In this document: positions 33,678 through 42,995 of the stretch, piece after piece
Numbering within the stretch: the first letter of the stretch is position 1
Layout: each line of letters begins with the position of its first letter
NCBI GenBank assembly: GCA_023384355.1
Contig: JAHDWL010000011.1
Span: 1 to 64,000, forward strand
Length of the DNA: 64,000 bases
Origin: Anaerolineae bacterium
Lineage (GTDB): Bacteria > Chloroflexota > Anaerolineae > Promineifilales > Promineifilaceae
Direction of reading: 5' to 3'
Translations under genes and position numbers: made by a program
The notes under the pieces: model-generated
Databases searched by the model: none
The model's input: the letters and a program-made list of their open reading frames with translations, nothing else
Told to the model about the DNA's origin: nothing

Positions 33678-33698
33678 GCAAAATATTGGAGCGTTTGA

Positions 33699-34067
33699 AT
33701 GGGATGGTTTGAAAAATTAATCGGCGGCAACATCCCCAACGTCACGCCTGCGGAGGCTCACCGGATGTTGTCGGAAGAGGGGCAGGCGATCATTGTGGAC
33801 GTCCGGTCGCCGATGGAGACGCGGTCGGGCACTGTGCCGGGGGCGGTGTTGATCCCGCTGAACGAACTCGGCCGACGCATGAACACATTGCCGCGCGACC
33901 GGAAAATATTGACGATCTGCCGGTCAAGCCACCGCAGCCCCATCGCCGCGCGACAACTCAAGCGGGCGGGTTACGATGTGGTCAACGTCCTGGGGGGCAC
34001 GATCGGCTGGTATCGGGCGGGGTTGCCCATGGCCAGGCCGGACGACGGCGGAGCCGGCGCGGGGTAG
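33699..34067 (+). CDS. Rhodanese-like domain protein
   Basis: A 122-residue single rhodanese domain: VTPAEAHRMLSEEGQAIIVDVRSPMETRSGTVPGAVLIPLNEL is the N-terminal half, the active-site loop is ICRSSHRS with the persulfide-forming cysteine and the conserved arginine, and VVNVLGGTIGWYRAGLP the C-terminal signature. It transfers sulfane sulfur to an acceptor. No partner (sulfite exporter, TusA) is adjacent. The 5' leader is long and structured (33606-33698). Confidence 0.92.
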   Translation: MGWFEKLIGGNIPNVTPAEAHRMLSEEGQAIIVDVRSPMETRSGTVPGAVLIPLNELGRRMNTLPRDRKILTICRSSHRSPIAARQLKRAGYDVVNVLGGTIGWYRAGLPMARPDDGGAGAG

Positions 34068-34116
34068 CGCGAGCGTCGCGACCGGGGGTATGCGGTTGTG
34101 CCGGATCACCCTGCGA

Positions 34117-34554
34117 TCAGGCGTGCTCGGCGCTCCACTGGTGCAGCACGACCATGCTGAAGATGTCCGACTCCGTGATGATGCCGATGACGTGATGCTC
34201 CTGATCGACCACGGGCAGGCCGCTGATGCGGTGCTCAAGCATCGTCCGCGCTGCCTCGGCGATGGTCGCGTCTGGGCGGATCGTGTGCGGCTCCGGCGTC
34301 ATAATCTTCTCGACCTTGAGCGTGGAGAGCAGATAATTCATCTCCCAGATGCTCAGGGAAGTTGCCGGGGATGGTTCGGCAGCGCGGATGTCGCCGATGG
34401 AGACGATGCCGACCAGTCGGCCGACCTGATCGACGACGGGCAGGCGGCGAATCTCCTCGTTCTTCATGATCTGGTGTGCTTCGGGCAGGGTCGTTTCCGG
34501 CGTGATGGTGATAACGTCGCTGGACATCCAGTCCTTGACGAGTTCTTGTTTCAT
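34117..34554 (-). CDS. CBS-domain pair protein
   Basis: A 145-residue protein consisting of two CBS domains (VKDWMSSDVITITPETTLPEAHQIMKNEEIRRLPVVDQVGRLVGIVSIGDI and VEKIMTPEPHTIRPDATIAEAARTMLEHRISGLPVVDQEHHVIGIITESDI) separated by a short linker. Such proteins bind adenine nucleotides and may sense energy charge or regulate partners. The ATG at 34554 has GGGAGA nine bases upstream; TATAAT at 34616-34611 is the likely -10. Convergent with the rhodanese gene. Confidence 0.92.
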   Translation of the reverse strand: MKQELVKDWMSSDVITITPETTLPEAHQIMKNEEIRRLPVVDQVGRLVGIVSIGDIRAAEPSPATSLSIWEMNYLLSTLKVEKIMTPEPHTIRPDATIAEAARTMLEHRISGLPVVDQEHHVIGIITESDIFSMVVLHQWSAEHA

Positions 34555-34714
34555 TGCTCGCATCTCCCATGAGCGCGGCCGTCCGGCCGGCTCATTGTAT
34601 TGATACCCTTATTATACCTTGCCGGGGGCGCGACCGGAAAGTAACAAACGTCACGGGTGGCGGGTGACATATGCCACAGTCGGCAACGATACGGGCATCG
34701 ACGGCGAAAAGGGG

Positions 34715-34747
34715 GAGGTGGCGTCATCTTGGGTATGACGCCACCTC
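34715..34747. repeat. Perfect 13-bp inverted repeat
   Basis: GAGGTGGCGTCAT (34715-34727), 7-base loop, ATGACGCCACCTC (34735-34747). AAAAA follows on the right and CCCCTTTT would follow on the minus strand, so it would resemble a terminator for a minus-strand transcript that no known gene supplies. Confidence 0.8.
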
Positions 34748-34808
34748 AAAAATGAACAGTTCCCATCGGGGTGGGAAGGAGTAAGGAGCATAAGTAAAAT
34801 AGCTTACG

Positions 34809-34832
34809 ATTCTTACGAAAATTCTTACGAAA
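34809..34832. repeat. Two tandem 12-bp repeats
   Basis: ATTCTTACGAAA occurs twice without gap, preceded by a partial copy (CTTACGA). Located about 90 bases upstream of the GNAT start, it could be a regulator-binding array. Confidence 0.8.
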
Positions 34833-34925
34833 AGATGAGAAATTCACGCTATTTTTTCGCAATCTTGTTCTATGCTGATGGCGGGCCAGGCAGGTCAGCG
34901 CATAGGCAATTGCAGGAGACAATGA

Positions 34926-35432
34926 ATGAAAATTCGACCGGAGATCGCCGCGGATGTGGCGCAAATATATGAGGTGAACCGGCTGGCGTTCGGCCGCGAA
35001 GATGAGGCCCGGCTGGTGGACGCGCTGCGCGAACGCGGCGTCGTCATCTGCTCGCTTGTCGCCGATTTGGATGGGTTGATCGTCGGGCACGTCCTCTTCT
35101 CTCCGGCGACGCTCGATGATGATGGCCGGCATACAACGCTGGCCGCGTTGGGGCCGGTGGCCGTGTTGCCGGCGCGCCAGCGGCAGGGCGTGGGCGACGC
35201 GCTGATTCGGGCCGGACTGGAGATTTGCCGCGATGAGGGCTACACGGTGGCGGTGGTGCTGGGTCATTCCACCTATTATCCGCGGTTCGGTTTCCGGCCG
35301 TCGCGGCCGTTGGGCATTCGCTGGGAGCATGACGCGCCGGAGGAGGCGTTTATGGTGATGGAACTGGTGCCGGGAGCGTTGAGTGGCTACCGGGGGATCA
35401 TCCGCTATCAGCCGGAGTTCGATGGGGTGTGA
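34926..35432 (+). CDS. GNAT family N-acetyltransferase (YhbS-like)
   Basis: A 168-residue acetyltransferase of the YhbS type: IRPEIAADVAQIYEVNRLAFGREDEARLVDALRE start, the acetyl-CoA loop VLPARQRQGVGDALIRAGLE, and the characteristic VVLGHSTYYPRFGFRPS segment. GGAGACAATGA precedes the start. Substrate unknown. Ends six bases from the convergent Uma2 gene stop. Confidence 0.9.
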   Translation: MKIRPEIAADVAQIYEVNRLAFGREDEARLVDALRERGVVICSLVADLDGLIVGHVLFSPATLDDDGRHTTLAALGPVAVLPARQRQGVGDALIRAGLEICRDEGYTVAVVLGHSTYYPRFGFRPSRPLGIRWEHDAPEEAFMVMELVPGALSGYRGIIRYQPEFDGV

Positions 35433-35437
35433 GGTTG

Positions 35438-36139
35438 TCAGTCGGCGCGGAGCGTGCTTATGAACGTGGCATGAGCTTCGGAGGCCAATCCTGCTCCCAG
35501 GACTGCCAGCAGGCCGGGAAGGTCGTCATCCCAGAATTTGGCCGAGTCGAAATCCAGACCGGGGAAAACGGCGCTTTGAATGATGCCGTCTTCGTCGGGC
35601 GCGATTCTCTCATACTGCCCTTCGTCCAGCCGGAACCAGACCGTCTCCCGTTCCAGCGTGAGCAGGACGACATACTCCCGCACGCCTGTGCGCCGATAAA
35701 CGCGCAGCTTCTCGTGCAAGTCGTAGGCAGCGCTGGAACTGGCGATCTCCACGACGAGTTCCGGCGCACCCTGAAGATACGCGCCGGCGGCCGATGTCTG
35801 CCCACCCTCGGCCACACATAGCGCCGCATCCGGTTGCACTTCATTCTCGGCGTCCAGTTTGATTGTAGCGTTGTCGAGGAGACGCAGCCCGGGCGTTACA
35901 GCGTGGTAAGTTCCTAGCCAGAGCATAACGTTGGCGTGACGACGGCTATGTTCAAGGCTGACGGGGGAGGGCACGTATACGACTCCTTCAATGAGTTCGG
36001 CTTTCTTTATGTGGGGTTGAGCGGAATATCGCCGCTCGAACTCGGCCAGCGTCAGGTGGTCGCCGTTGTGGAGCAGTGGCATACTGCTTGCATCCGGGCG
36101 GGGTTTCGATCTGGAGCGTGGAGCGGACACTGTATCCAT
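35438..36139 (-). CDS. Uma2 family (DUF820) endonuclease-fold protein
   Basis: A 233-residue DUF820 protein: LTLAEFERRYSAQPHIKKAELIEGVVYVPSPVS opening, VQPDAALCV (first acidic site), PELVVEIASSSAAYDLHEKLRVYRRTGVREYVVL (catalytic core). The lysine-containing helix is intact. It differs from the other family member at 11813-12526 in the first 60 residues and the C-terminus. The start codon is nine bases behind a TATAAT, so the message is nearly leaderless. Confidence 0.85.
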   Translation of the reverse strand: MDTVSAPRSRSKPRPDASSMPLLHNGDHLTLAEFERRYSAQPHIKKAELIEGVVYVPSPVSLEHSRRHANVMLWLGTYHAVTPGLRLLDNATIKLDAENEVQPDAALCVAEGGQTSAAGAYLQGAPELVVEIASSSAAYDLHEKLRVYRRTGVREYVVLLTLERETVWFRLDEGQYERIAPDEDGIIQSAVFPGLDFDSAKFWDDDLPGLLAVLGAGLASEAHATFISTLRAD

Positions 36140-36148
36140 CGTTGGACA

Positions 36149-36154
36149 ATTATA
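36149..36154 (-). promoter_or_regulatory. -10 box abutting the second Uma2 gene
   Basis: TATAAT on the minus strand, separated by nine bases from the ATG at 36139. Confidence 0.55.
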
Positions 36155-36212
36155 CTATACCACGAAAAAACCTGACAGATCCTCCCCCGATGACCTGTCA
36201 GGTTTCACAAAT

Positions 36213-38816
<2,604 letters not shown>

Positions 38817-38975
38817 GGTCTTTACTCCCTGATGTATTAAAGGGTTAGCATGCAGTATGACATAACACAGTCAGAAATACGTTAGTCGATGATCAGAAAA
38901 GCGTAAACAGAACCGACGCCGGACGGCCATTTATCCGGATATGGCCGGTTTTGCAACCCACCGGCGCGGAATGCG

Positions 38976-38981
38976 TAATAA
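38976..38981 (+). promoter_or_regulatory. -10 candidate abutting the SWIM operon
   Basis: TAATAA (or AATAAT one base on) ends seven to eight bases before the ATG at 38990. No ribosome site precedes that ATG, so the five-gene operon is probably led by a leaderless cistron. Confidence 0.45.
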
Positions 38982-38989
38982 TACACAAC

Positions 38990-40315
38990 ATGGCGGTTGC
39001 AGATTCAGAGTTTTCGTGCCATTTGTCGCGCGAACATATCCGGGAGATGGCTCCCGATTACCCCACGTCGCGCGCGGCCGAAGACCTGGCGCTGGGCGAT
39101 AAATGGGGGGCTGCCGGATGGGGCGACACCCCGTCGGGCGACCGCCTGCTATGGGCCGAATTCGTCGAAGGGAAGCGCGCGCCGACCCGCGTGACCGCCT
39201 CTCTGCCCGCCATGCGCCTGACCTGCTCCTGCGCTGCCCTGCGCTTTCCCTGCCGCCACATGATCGCCCTCCTGTCGCGCCACCTTGCGGGAACTATCCC
39301 GCCCGGCGCTGTGCCCGACTGGGTGGCCGGGTTGGAGCGCGGCCCCGCGCCTGGCGCGCGCGTCAAAGACTCGCCGGACAACCCCGTTCGTCGCGCCGCG
39401 CTTGTCGCCGGGATGGCCGACCTGGCGCGTTGGCTGGGCGACATGGTTGGGCAGGGGTTGGCCGCGCAAGCCCGCGGCAATCGCGCCCCGTGGCTCGACG
39501 CGGCCAACCGGCTGGTTGACGCCTACGCCTTCGAGGCGGCCCGCGAGCTGCGCGATATGTCGGCCATTCCCGGCAGCGGCCCCGACTGGCCGGAGCGCCT
39601 GCTGCCGCGCATGGGGCGGCTGGCCTTGCTGTGCGAGGCGTTCCGGCGGTTCGATGAATTATCCCCGGCCGAACGGGCCGACGCGCTGGCCGCCGCCGCC
39701 CGCTCGCCGCGGCCGGAAGGCCCGCCGGTTGCCGGCGATTGGCTGGTGGTGGGCCACCGCGCCGAGACGGAAGGCAGGCAGTTGCGAATCAGGACGTGGC
39801 TCTACGGCGTGACCGCGCGGCGCTGGGCTGTTCTGTCCGACACGATAGCGGGCGGCCGCCTCGACGGCTTTCATCTGCCCACCGGCGCGACGGCTCGCGG
39901 CGAATTGGCCTATGTCCCCGGCGCGTGGCCCGTGTCGGCCCGCCCTGTGTCCCCGCTGCGCCTGGCCCCGCCGGTTGACGGGAGTGGGACGGGCATGGCG
40001 ATGACCATCGACGAGGCGATTGCCGGCTACGCGGCCGCCCTGTCGGCCAACCCCTGGCTCTCTGCATATCCGATGACCCTGCGTGAGGTGTTCGTTGAGC
40101 CGCCCGAACCCGGCCGCAAGGGCTGGCGGTTGCGCGATCGGGACGGCCTGCTGCTGCCCCTGCCGGAGCCGTTTGCCCACGGCTGGCGCTTGCTGTCTTT
40201 GTCGGCCGGGCGGCCGCCGGCTCTCTTCGGCGAGTGGGACAACGGCGTTTTCGTCCCCCTGAGCGTCTTCGACGGCGGCTGGCAGGCCATGGCCGGGCGG
40301 CGGGAGGTGCCGTGA
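38990..40315 (+). CDS. SWIM zinc-finger protein (first gene of MoxR-VWA operon)
   Basis: A 441-residue protein with a SWIM zinc finger near the N-terminus: C79, C81, C88 and H90 give CxCx6CxH in LTCSCAALRFPCRHMIALL. The rest (about 100-441) is alpha/beta with no recognised enzyme motif and is shared with SWIM proteins that accompany MoxR/VWA genes. SWIM domains bind DNA or proteins. The ATG at 38990 is taken because a TTG at 38951 would precede the likely -10. Its stop overlaps the next gene by four bases (GTGA). In E. coli, YehQ (SWIM) sits with YehL (AAA+), YehM and YehP (VWA), a comparable set. Confidence 0.85.
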   Translation: MAVADSEFSCHLSREHIREMAPDYPTSRAAEDLALGDKWGAAGWGDTPSGDRLLWAEFVEGKRAPTRVTASLPAMRLTCSCAALRFPCRHMIALLSRHLAGTIPPGAVPDWVAGLERGPAPGARVKDSPDNPVRRAALVAGMADLARWLGDMVGQGLAAQARGNRAPWLDAANRLVDAYAFEAARELRDMSAIPGSGPDWPERLLPRMGRLALLCEAFRRFDELSPAERADALAAAARSPRPEGPPVAGDWLVVGHRAETEGRQLRIRTWLYGVTARRWAVLSDTIAGGRLDGFHLPTGATARGELAYVPGAWPVSARPVSPLRLAPPVDGSGTGMAMTIDEAIAGYAAALSANPWLSAYPMTLREVFVEPPEPGRKGWRLRDRDGLLLPLPEPFAHGWRLLSLSAGRPPALFGEWDNGVFVPLSVFDGGWQAMAGRREVP

Positions 40316-41901
40316 ATCTGCCGCCGGAACTGGTTGCCGCGGCGCTGGTCGGCGCGTCCCGGGCGGAGATGCCCGCGGCCCGTTCCTTCCCCGCCGCTCT
40401 GGGCGAGATTTATGCCGCGCTCGACGGCCGGCCGCCGGAGGAGCGGCTGCTGTTACTGGCCGGGGCGGCCGCCCTGCACGCCACTGCCGGCTGGTTGCCG
40501 TCGCACGCCCCCGGCACCGAGTGGCGCTTGCCCGCGTTTCGCCCCGAAGGCGACCGGCCGGTCTGCTCCCTGGCCGCCGCCGATCTGCTGGAGCGGATGC
40601 TCGCCCGGCAGGACACCACCCTGTTCCCGGAACTGCTGAGCCTGCTCGACCGCGCCGGGCTGCGCGCGCCCGACGCGCTGGTGCCCCACATTCTGGATCG
40701 CGGGGCGAAGGCCCCCCGGCTGCGGCCGGCGCTGGTGCCCATTATCGGCGAGCGCGGCCGCTGGCTGGCCTCGCTCAACCCCGCCTGGCGCTATGCCGCC
40801 GTCGACGTGGCCGACCCGCTGTCGTGCCGCGCCGCCTGGGAGGCCGACCCGGCGGGGCGCGTCGCCCTGGCGATCATCGTTCGCCGCGAGAACCCGGCCG
40901 CCGCCCGCCGGCTCATCGAAACAACCTGGCGGTCGGAGCCGGACGCGATCCGGCGCGAGCTGCCGGCCACGCTGGAAGCCGGCCTGTCGCTCGACGACGA
41001 GCCTTTTCTGGAGCGGGCGCTGGATGACCGCGACGCGCTGACGCGGCGCAAGGCGGCCGACTTGCTGGCCAATATCCCCGGTTCGCGGCTGGTCGGGCGC
41101 GTGACGGCCGCCGCCGGTGACATCCTCATCCTGAGCGACGGCCGCCTGTTGCCCGCGCCACAGGCACCGATCACCGACGCGATGGTTCGCGACGGCATCA
41201 CCCGCGCGACCGGCAGCGCCGCAGCGCCGGGCAACCAGCCCCGTTCGGCCGCCGACTGGTCGCGCCTGATCACCCAGACCGTCGGAATGATCCCGCTCGA
41301 TCACTGGACGGAGCGCTTCGGCATGACGCCGGAGGGCGTCATCGCGGCGGCGCTGGCCGGGACGTGGCCGCGCACCATCATCACCGCGCTGGCGACGGCC
41401 GCCCGGCGGCAGAACGACCGGAATTGGGCCATCGCCTTGCTGACCGGCGACAACTACAGCGAGCGGACGGGCATGCTGCTGCCGCTCCTGACGCCCGACG
41501 AGTGCCATGCCTTGCTGGCCGGGCGTCTTGCCGCCGGGGACGACGCCGGGGTGGTCATGATCCTGCGCCGCTGGACGGAGGAGTGGGACGAGGCGAGCGG
41601 CGTGGCGCTGGTCGACTTTTTCGGCCGCCAGGCGACGATTGACCCCGACGCGAAGCTCAGCGCGACGCTGCGCTTTCTGCTGCGTCAGTTTGCCCGGCAG
41701 TGCCCTCCGGCGGTGGCCGGCTACGCCGCCGGGAATCTGTCCCGGCTCCCGGCGAACAAGGCGTGGCAGACCAGCCTGGCGGTTTTCATCGACGCGCTGA
41801 AGGCGCGGATGGCGCTGCACGAGGCGGTCACGGGATGGAGGATGAGGGAGCACGTCGGCGACAGAGCCGCGGCGACCCCTGTTTTTCGTGTAGAGATTTG
41901 A
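40312..41901 (+). CDS. DUF5691 family protein (second gene of MoxR-VWA operon)
   Basis: A 529-residue alpha-helical protein of the DUF5691 kind. The GTG at 40312 follows GGGAGGTG and overlaps the SWIM gene stop, so initiation is coupled. Helical-repeat character is seen in LVAAALVGASRAEMPAARSFPAALGEIYAAL, RRLIETTWRSEPDAIRRELPATLEAGLSLDDEPFLERALDDRDALTRRKAADLLANI (HEAT-like) and LSATLRFLLRQFARQCPPAV. It is probably a scaffold. No catalytic motif seen. Only found, to my knowledge, in SWIM/MoxR/VWA neighbourhoods. Confidence 0.8.
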   Translation: MNLPPELVAAALVGASRAEMPAARSFPAALGEIYAALDGRPPEERLLLLAGAAALHATAGWLPSHAPGTEWRLPAFRPEGDRPVCSLAAADLLERMLARQDTTLFPELLSLLDRAGLRAPDALVPHILDRGAKAPRLRPALVPIIGERGRWLASLNPAWRYAAVDVADPLSCRAAWEADPAGRVALAIIVRRENPAAARRLIETTWRSEPDAIRRELPATLEAGLSLDDEPFLERALDDRDALTRRKAADLLANIPGSRLVGRVTAAAGDILILSDGRLLPAPQAPITDAMVRDGITRATGSAAAPGNQPRSAADWSRLITQTVGMIPLDHWTERFGMTPEGVIAAALAGTWPRTIITALATAARRQNDRNWAIALLTGDNYSERTGMLLPLLTPDECHALLAGRLAAGDDAGVVMILRRWTEEWDEASGVALVDFFGRQATIDPDAKLSATLRFLLRQFARQCPPAVAGYAAGNLSRLPANKAWQTSLAVFIDALKARMALHEAVTGWRMREHVGDRAAATPVFRVEI

Positions 41902-41912
41902 AGGAGACAAGC

Positions 41913-42995
41913 ATGATTACAACCATTCAGCGCGAGCTGGCCGAGCAAGCCTATCGGCGCGAACTGGAGGCGCTGGCGCGGGCCGATCGCCGCCAACGGC
42001 CGCCCAACTGGCGGCTCTCGCCGTGGGCCGTGGCCACCTACGTCCTCGGCGGGACGCTCGATGACGGCACGGTCATCACGCCGAAATACATCGGCAGCTC
42101 GCGGCTGATCGAGATCGCCATCGCCACGCTGACCACCGACCGCGCCCTGCTGCTCATCGGCGTGCCCGGCACGGGCAAGACCTGGCTCGCGGAGCATCTG
42201 GCCGCGGGGATTTCCGGCGACTCGACGCTGCTGGTGCAGGGCACGGCCGGGACGAGCGAGGAAGTCATCCGCTACGGCTGGAACTACGCCAGCCTGATCG
42301 CCCGCGGGCCGTCGGCCGAGGCGCTGGTGCCCAGCCCGGTCATGACCGCCATGCGCGGCGGCCAAATCGCCCGCATCGAGGAGCTGACCCGCATCCCGTC
42401 CGACGTGCAGGACGCGCTCATCACCATCCTGTCGGAGAAGCTGATGCCCGTCCCCGAACTGGGCGAGGCGGTGCAGGCGCTGAAGGGGTTCAACGTCATC
42501 GCCACCGCCAACGACCGCGACCGGGGCATCAATGACCTGTCGAGCGCCCTGAAGCGGCGGTTCAACACCGTCGTGCTGCCGCTGCCGGCCACGGCCGAGG
42601 AGGAAGTCGCCATCGTCACCCGGCGCGTGGCTGACCTGAGCAAGACGCTGGAGCTGCCGGCGGAGCTGCCCGCGGCCGAGGAAATCCGGCGCGTCGTCAC
42701 CGTCTTCCGCGAATTGCGCGGCGGCCTCACTGAAGACGGGCGCGCCAAAATCAAGTCGCCCAGCGGCACGCTCAGCACCGGCGAGGCGATCTCCGTCGTC
42801 AACAGCGGCCTGGCGCTGGCCGCCCACTTCGGCGACGGCCGTCTCGCCGCCGAGGACCTGGCCGCCGGCCTCACCGGGGCGGTGATCAAGGACCCCGTGC
42901 AGGACACGACCATCTGGCAGGAGTATCTGGAGACGGTCATGCGCGAGCGCGAGGGTTGGGACGCCCTCTATCGCGCCTGCCGGGAACTGGCCTGA
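41913..42995 (+). CDS. MoxR-family AAA+ ATPase (third gene of MoxR-VWA operon)
   Basis: A 360-residue AAA+ ATPase of the MoxR/chelatase branch. Walker A is GVPGTGKT (83-90), Walker B QIARIEELTR (about 151-160, Glu pair at 156-157), sensor 1 N200 in IATANDRD and the arginine region SSALKRRFNTV. Such ATPases act with VWA-domain partners to insert metals or remodel target proteins; the partner here is two genes downstream. AAGGAGACAAGC is a strong ribosome site. The ATG of the DUF5682 gene overlaps its stop by one base (TGATG). Confidence 0.93.
   Translation: MITTIQRELAEQAYRRELEALARADRRQRPPNWRLSPWAVATYVLGGTLDDGTVITPKYIGSSRLIEIAIATLTTDRALLLIGVPGTGKTWLAEHLAAGISGDSTLLVQGTAGTSEEVIRYGWNYASLIARGPSAEALVPSPVMTAMRGGQIARIEELTRIPSDVQDALITILSEKLMPVPELGEAVQALKGFNVIATANDRDRGINDLSSALKRRFNTVVLPLPATAEEEVAIVTRRVADLSKTLELPAELPAAEEIRRVVTVFRELRGGLTEDGRAKIKSPSGTLSTGEAISVVNSGLALAAHFGDGRLAAEDLAAGLTGAVIKDPVQDTTIWQEYLETVMREREGWDALYRACRELA

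Larger units (their letters stand above)
33378..33698. other. Divergent regulatory region (no gene)
   Basis: No credible coding frame. The AT-rich spacer contains an 18-bp palindrome at 33542-33559, a plus-strand promoter at 33572-33599 and a potential structured RNA at 33621-33677, all between the divergent beta-helix protein and rhodanese genes. Confidence 0.7.
34555..34925. other. Noncoding region with hairpins and direct repeats
   Basis: No credible gene. Contents: the CBS gene -10 (34611-34616); a perfect 13-bp inverted repeat (34715-34747); a small TTCCCA/TGGGAA stem beginning near 34760; and two tandem copies of ATTCTTACGAAA (34809-34832). The AT content from 34795 to 34880 is far above the window average. 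May hold an untranslated RNA or the promoter of the GNAT gene. Confidence 0.6.

Noticed and set aside
33606-33698. A definite c-di-GMP-I riboswitch
   Set aside because: Only part of the core string is similar, and the second conserved helix with its receptor is not found, so only a candidate structured RNA is reported.
38817-38989. Possible CIRCE or HAIR heat-shock operator upstream of clpB
   Set aside because: A TTAGCA string occurs, but no inverted partner at the CIRCE spacing (TTAGCACTC-N9-GAGTGCTAA) and no CTTGAGT-N7-ACTCAAG are present.
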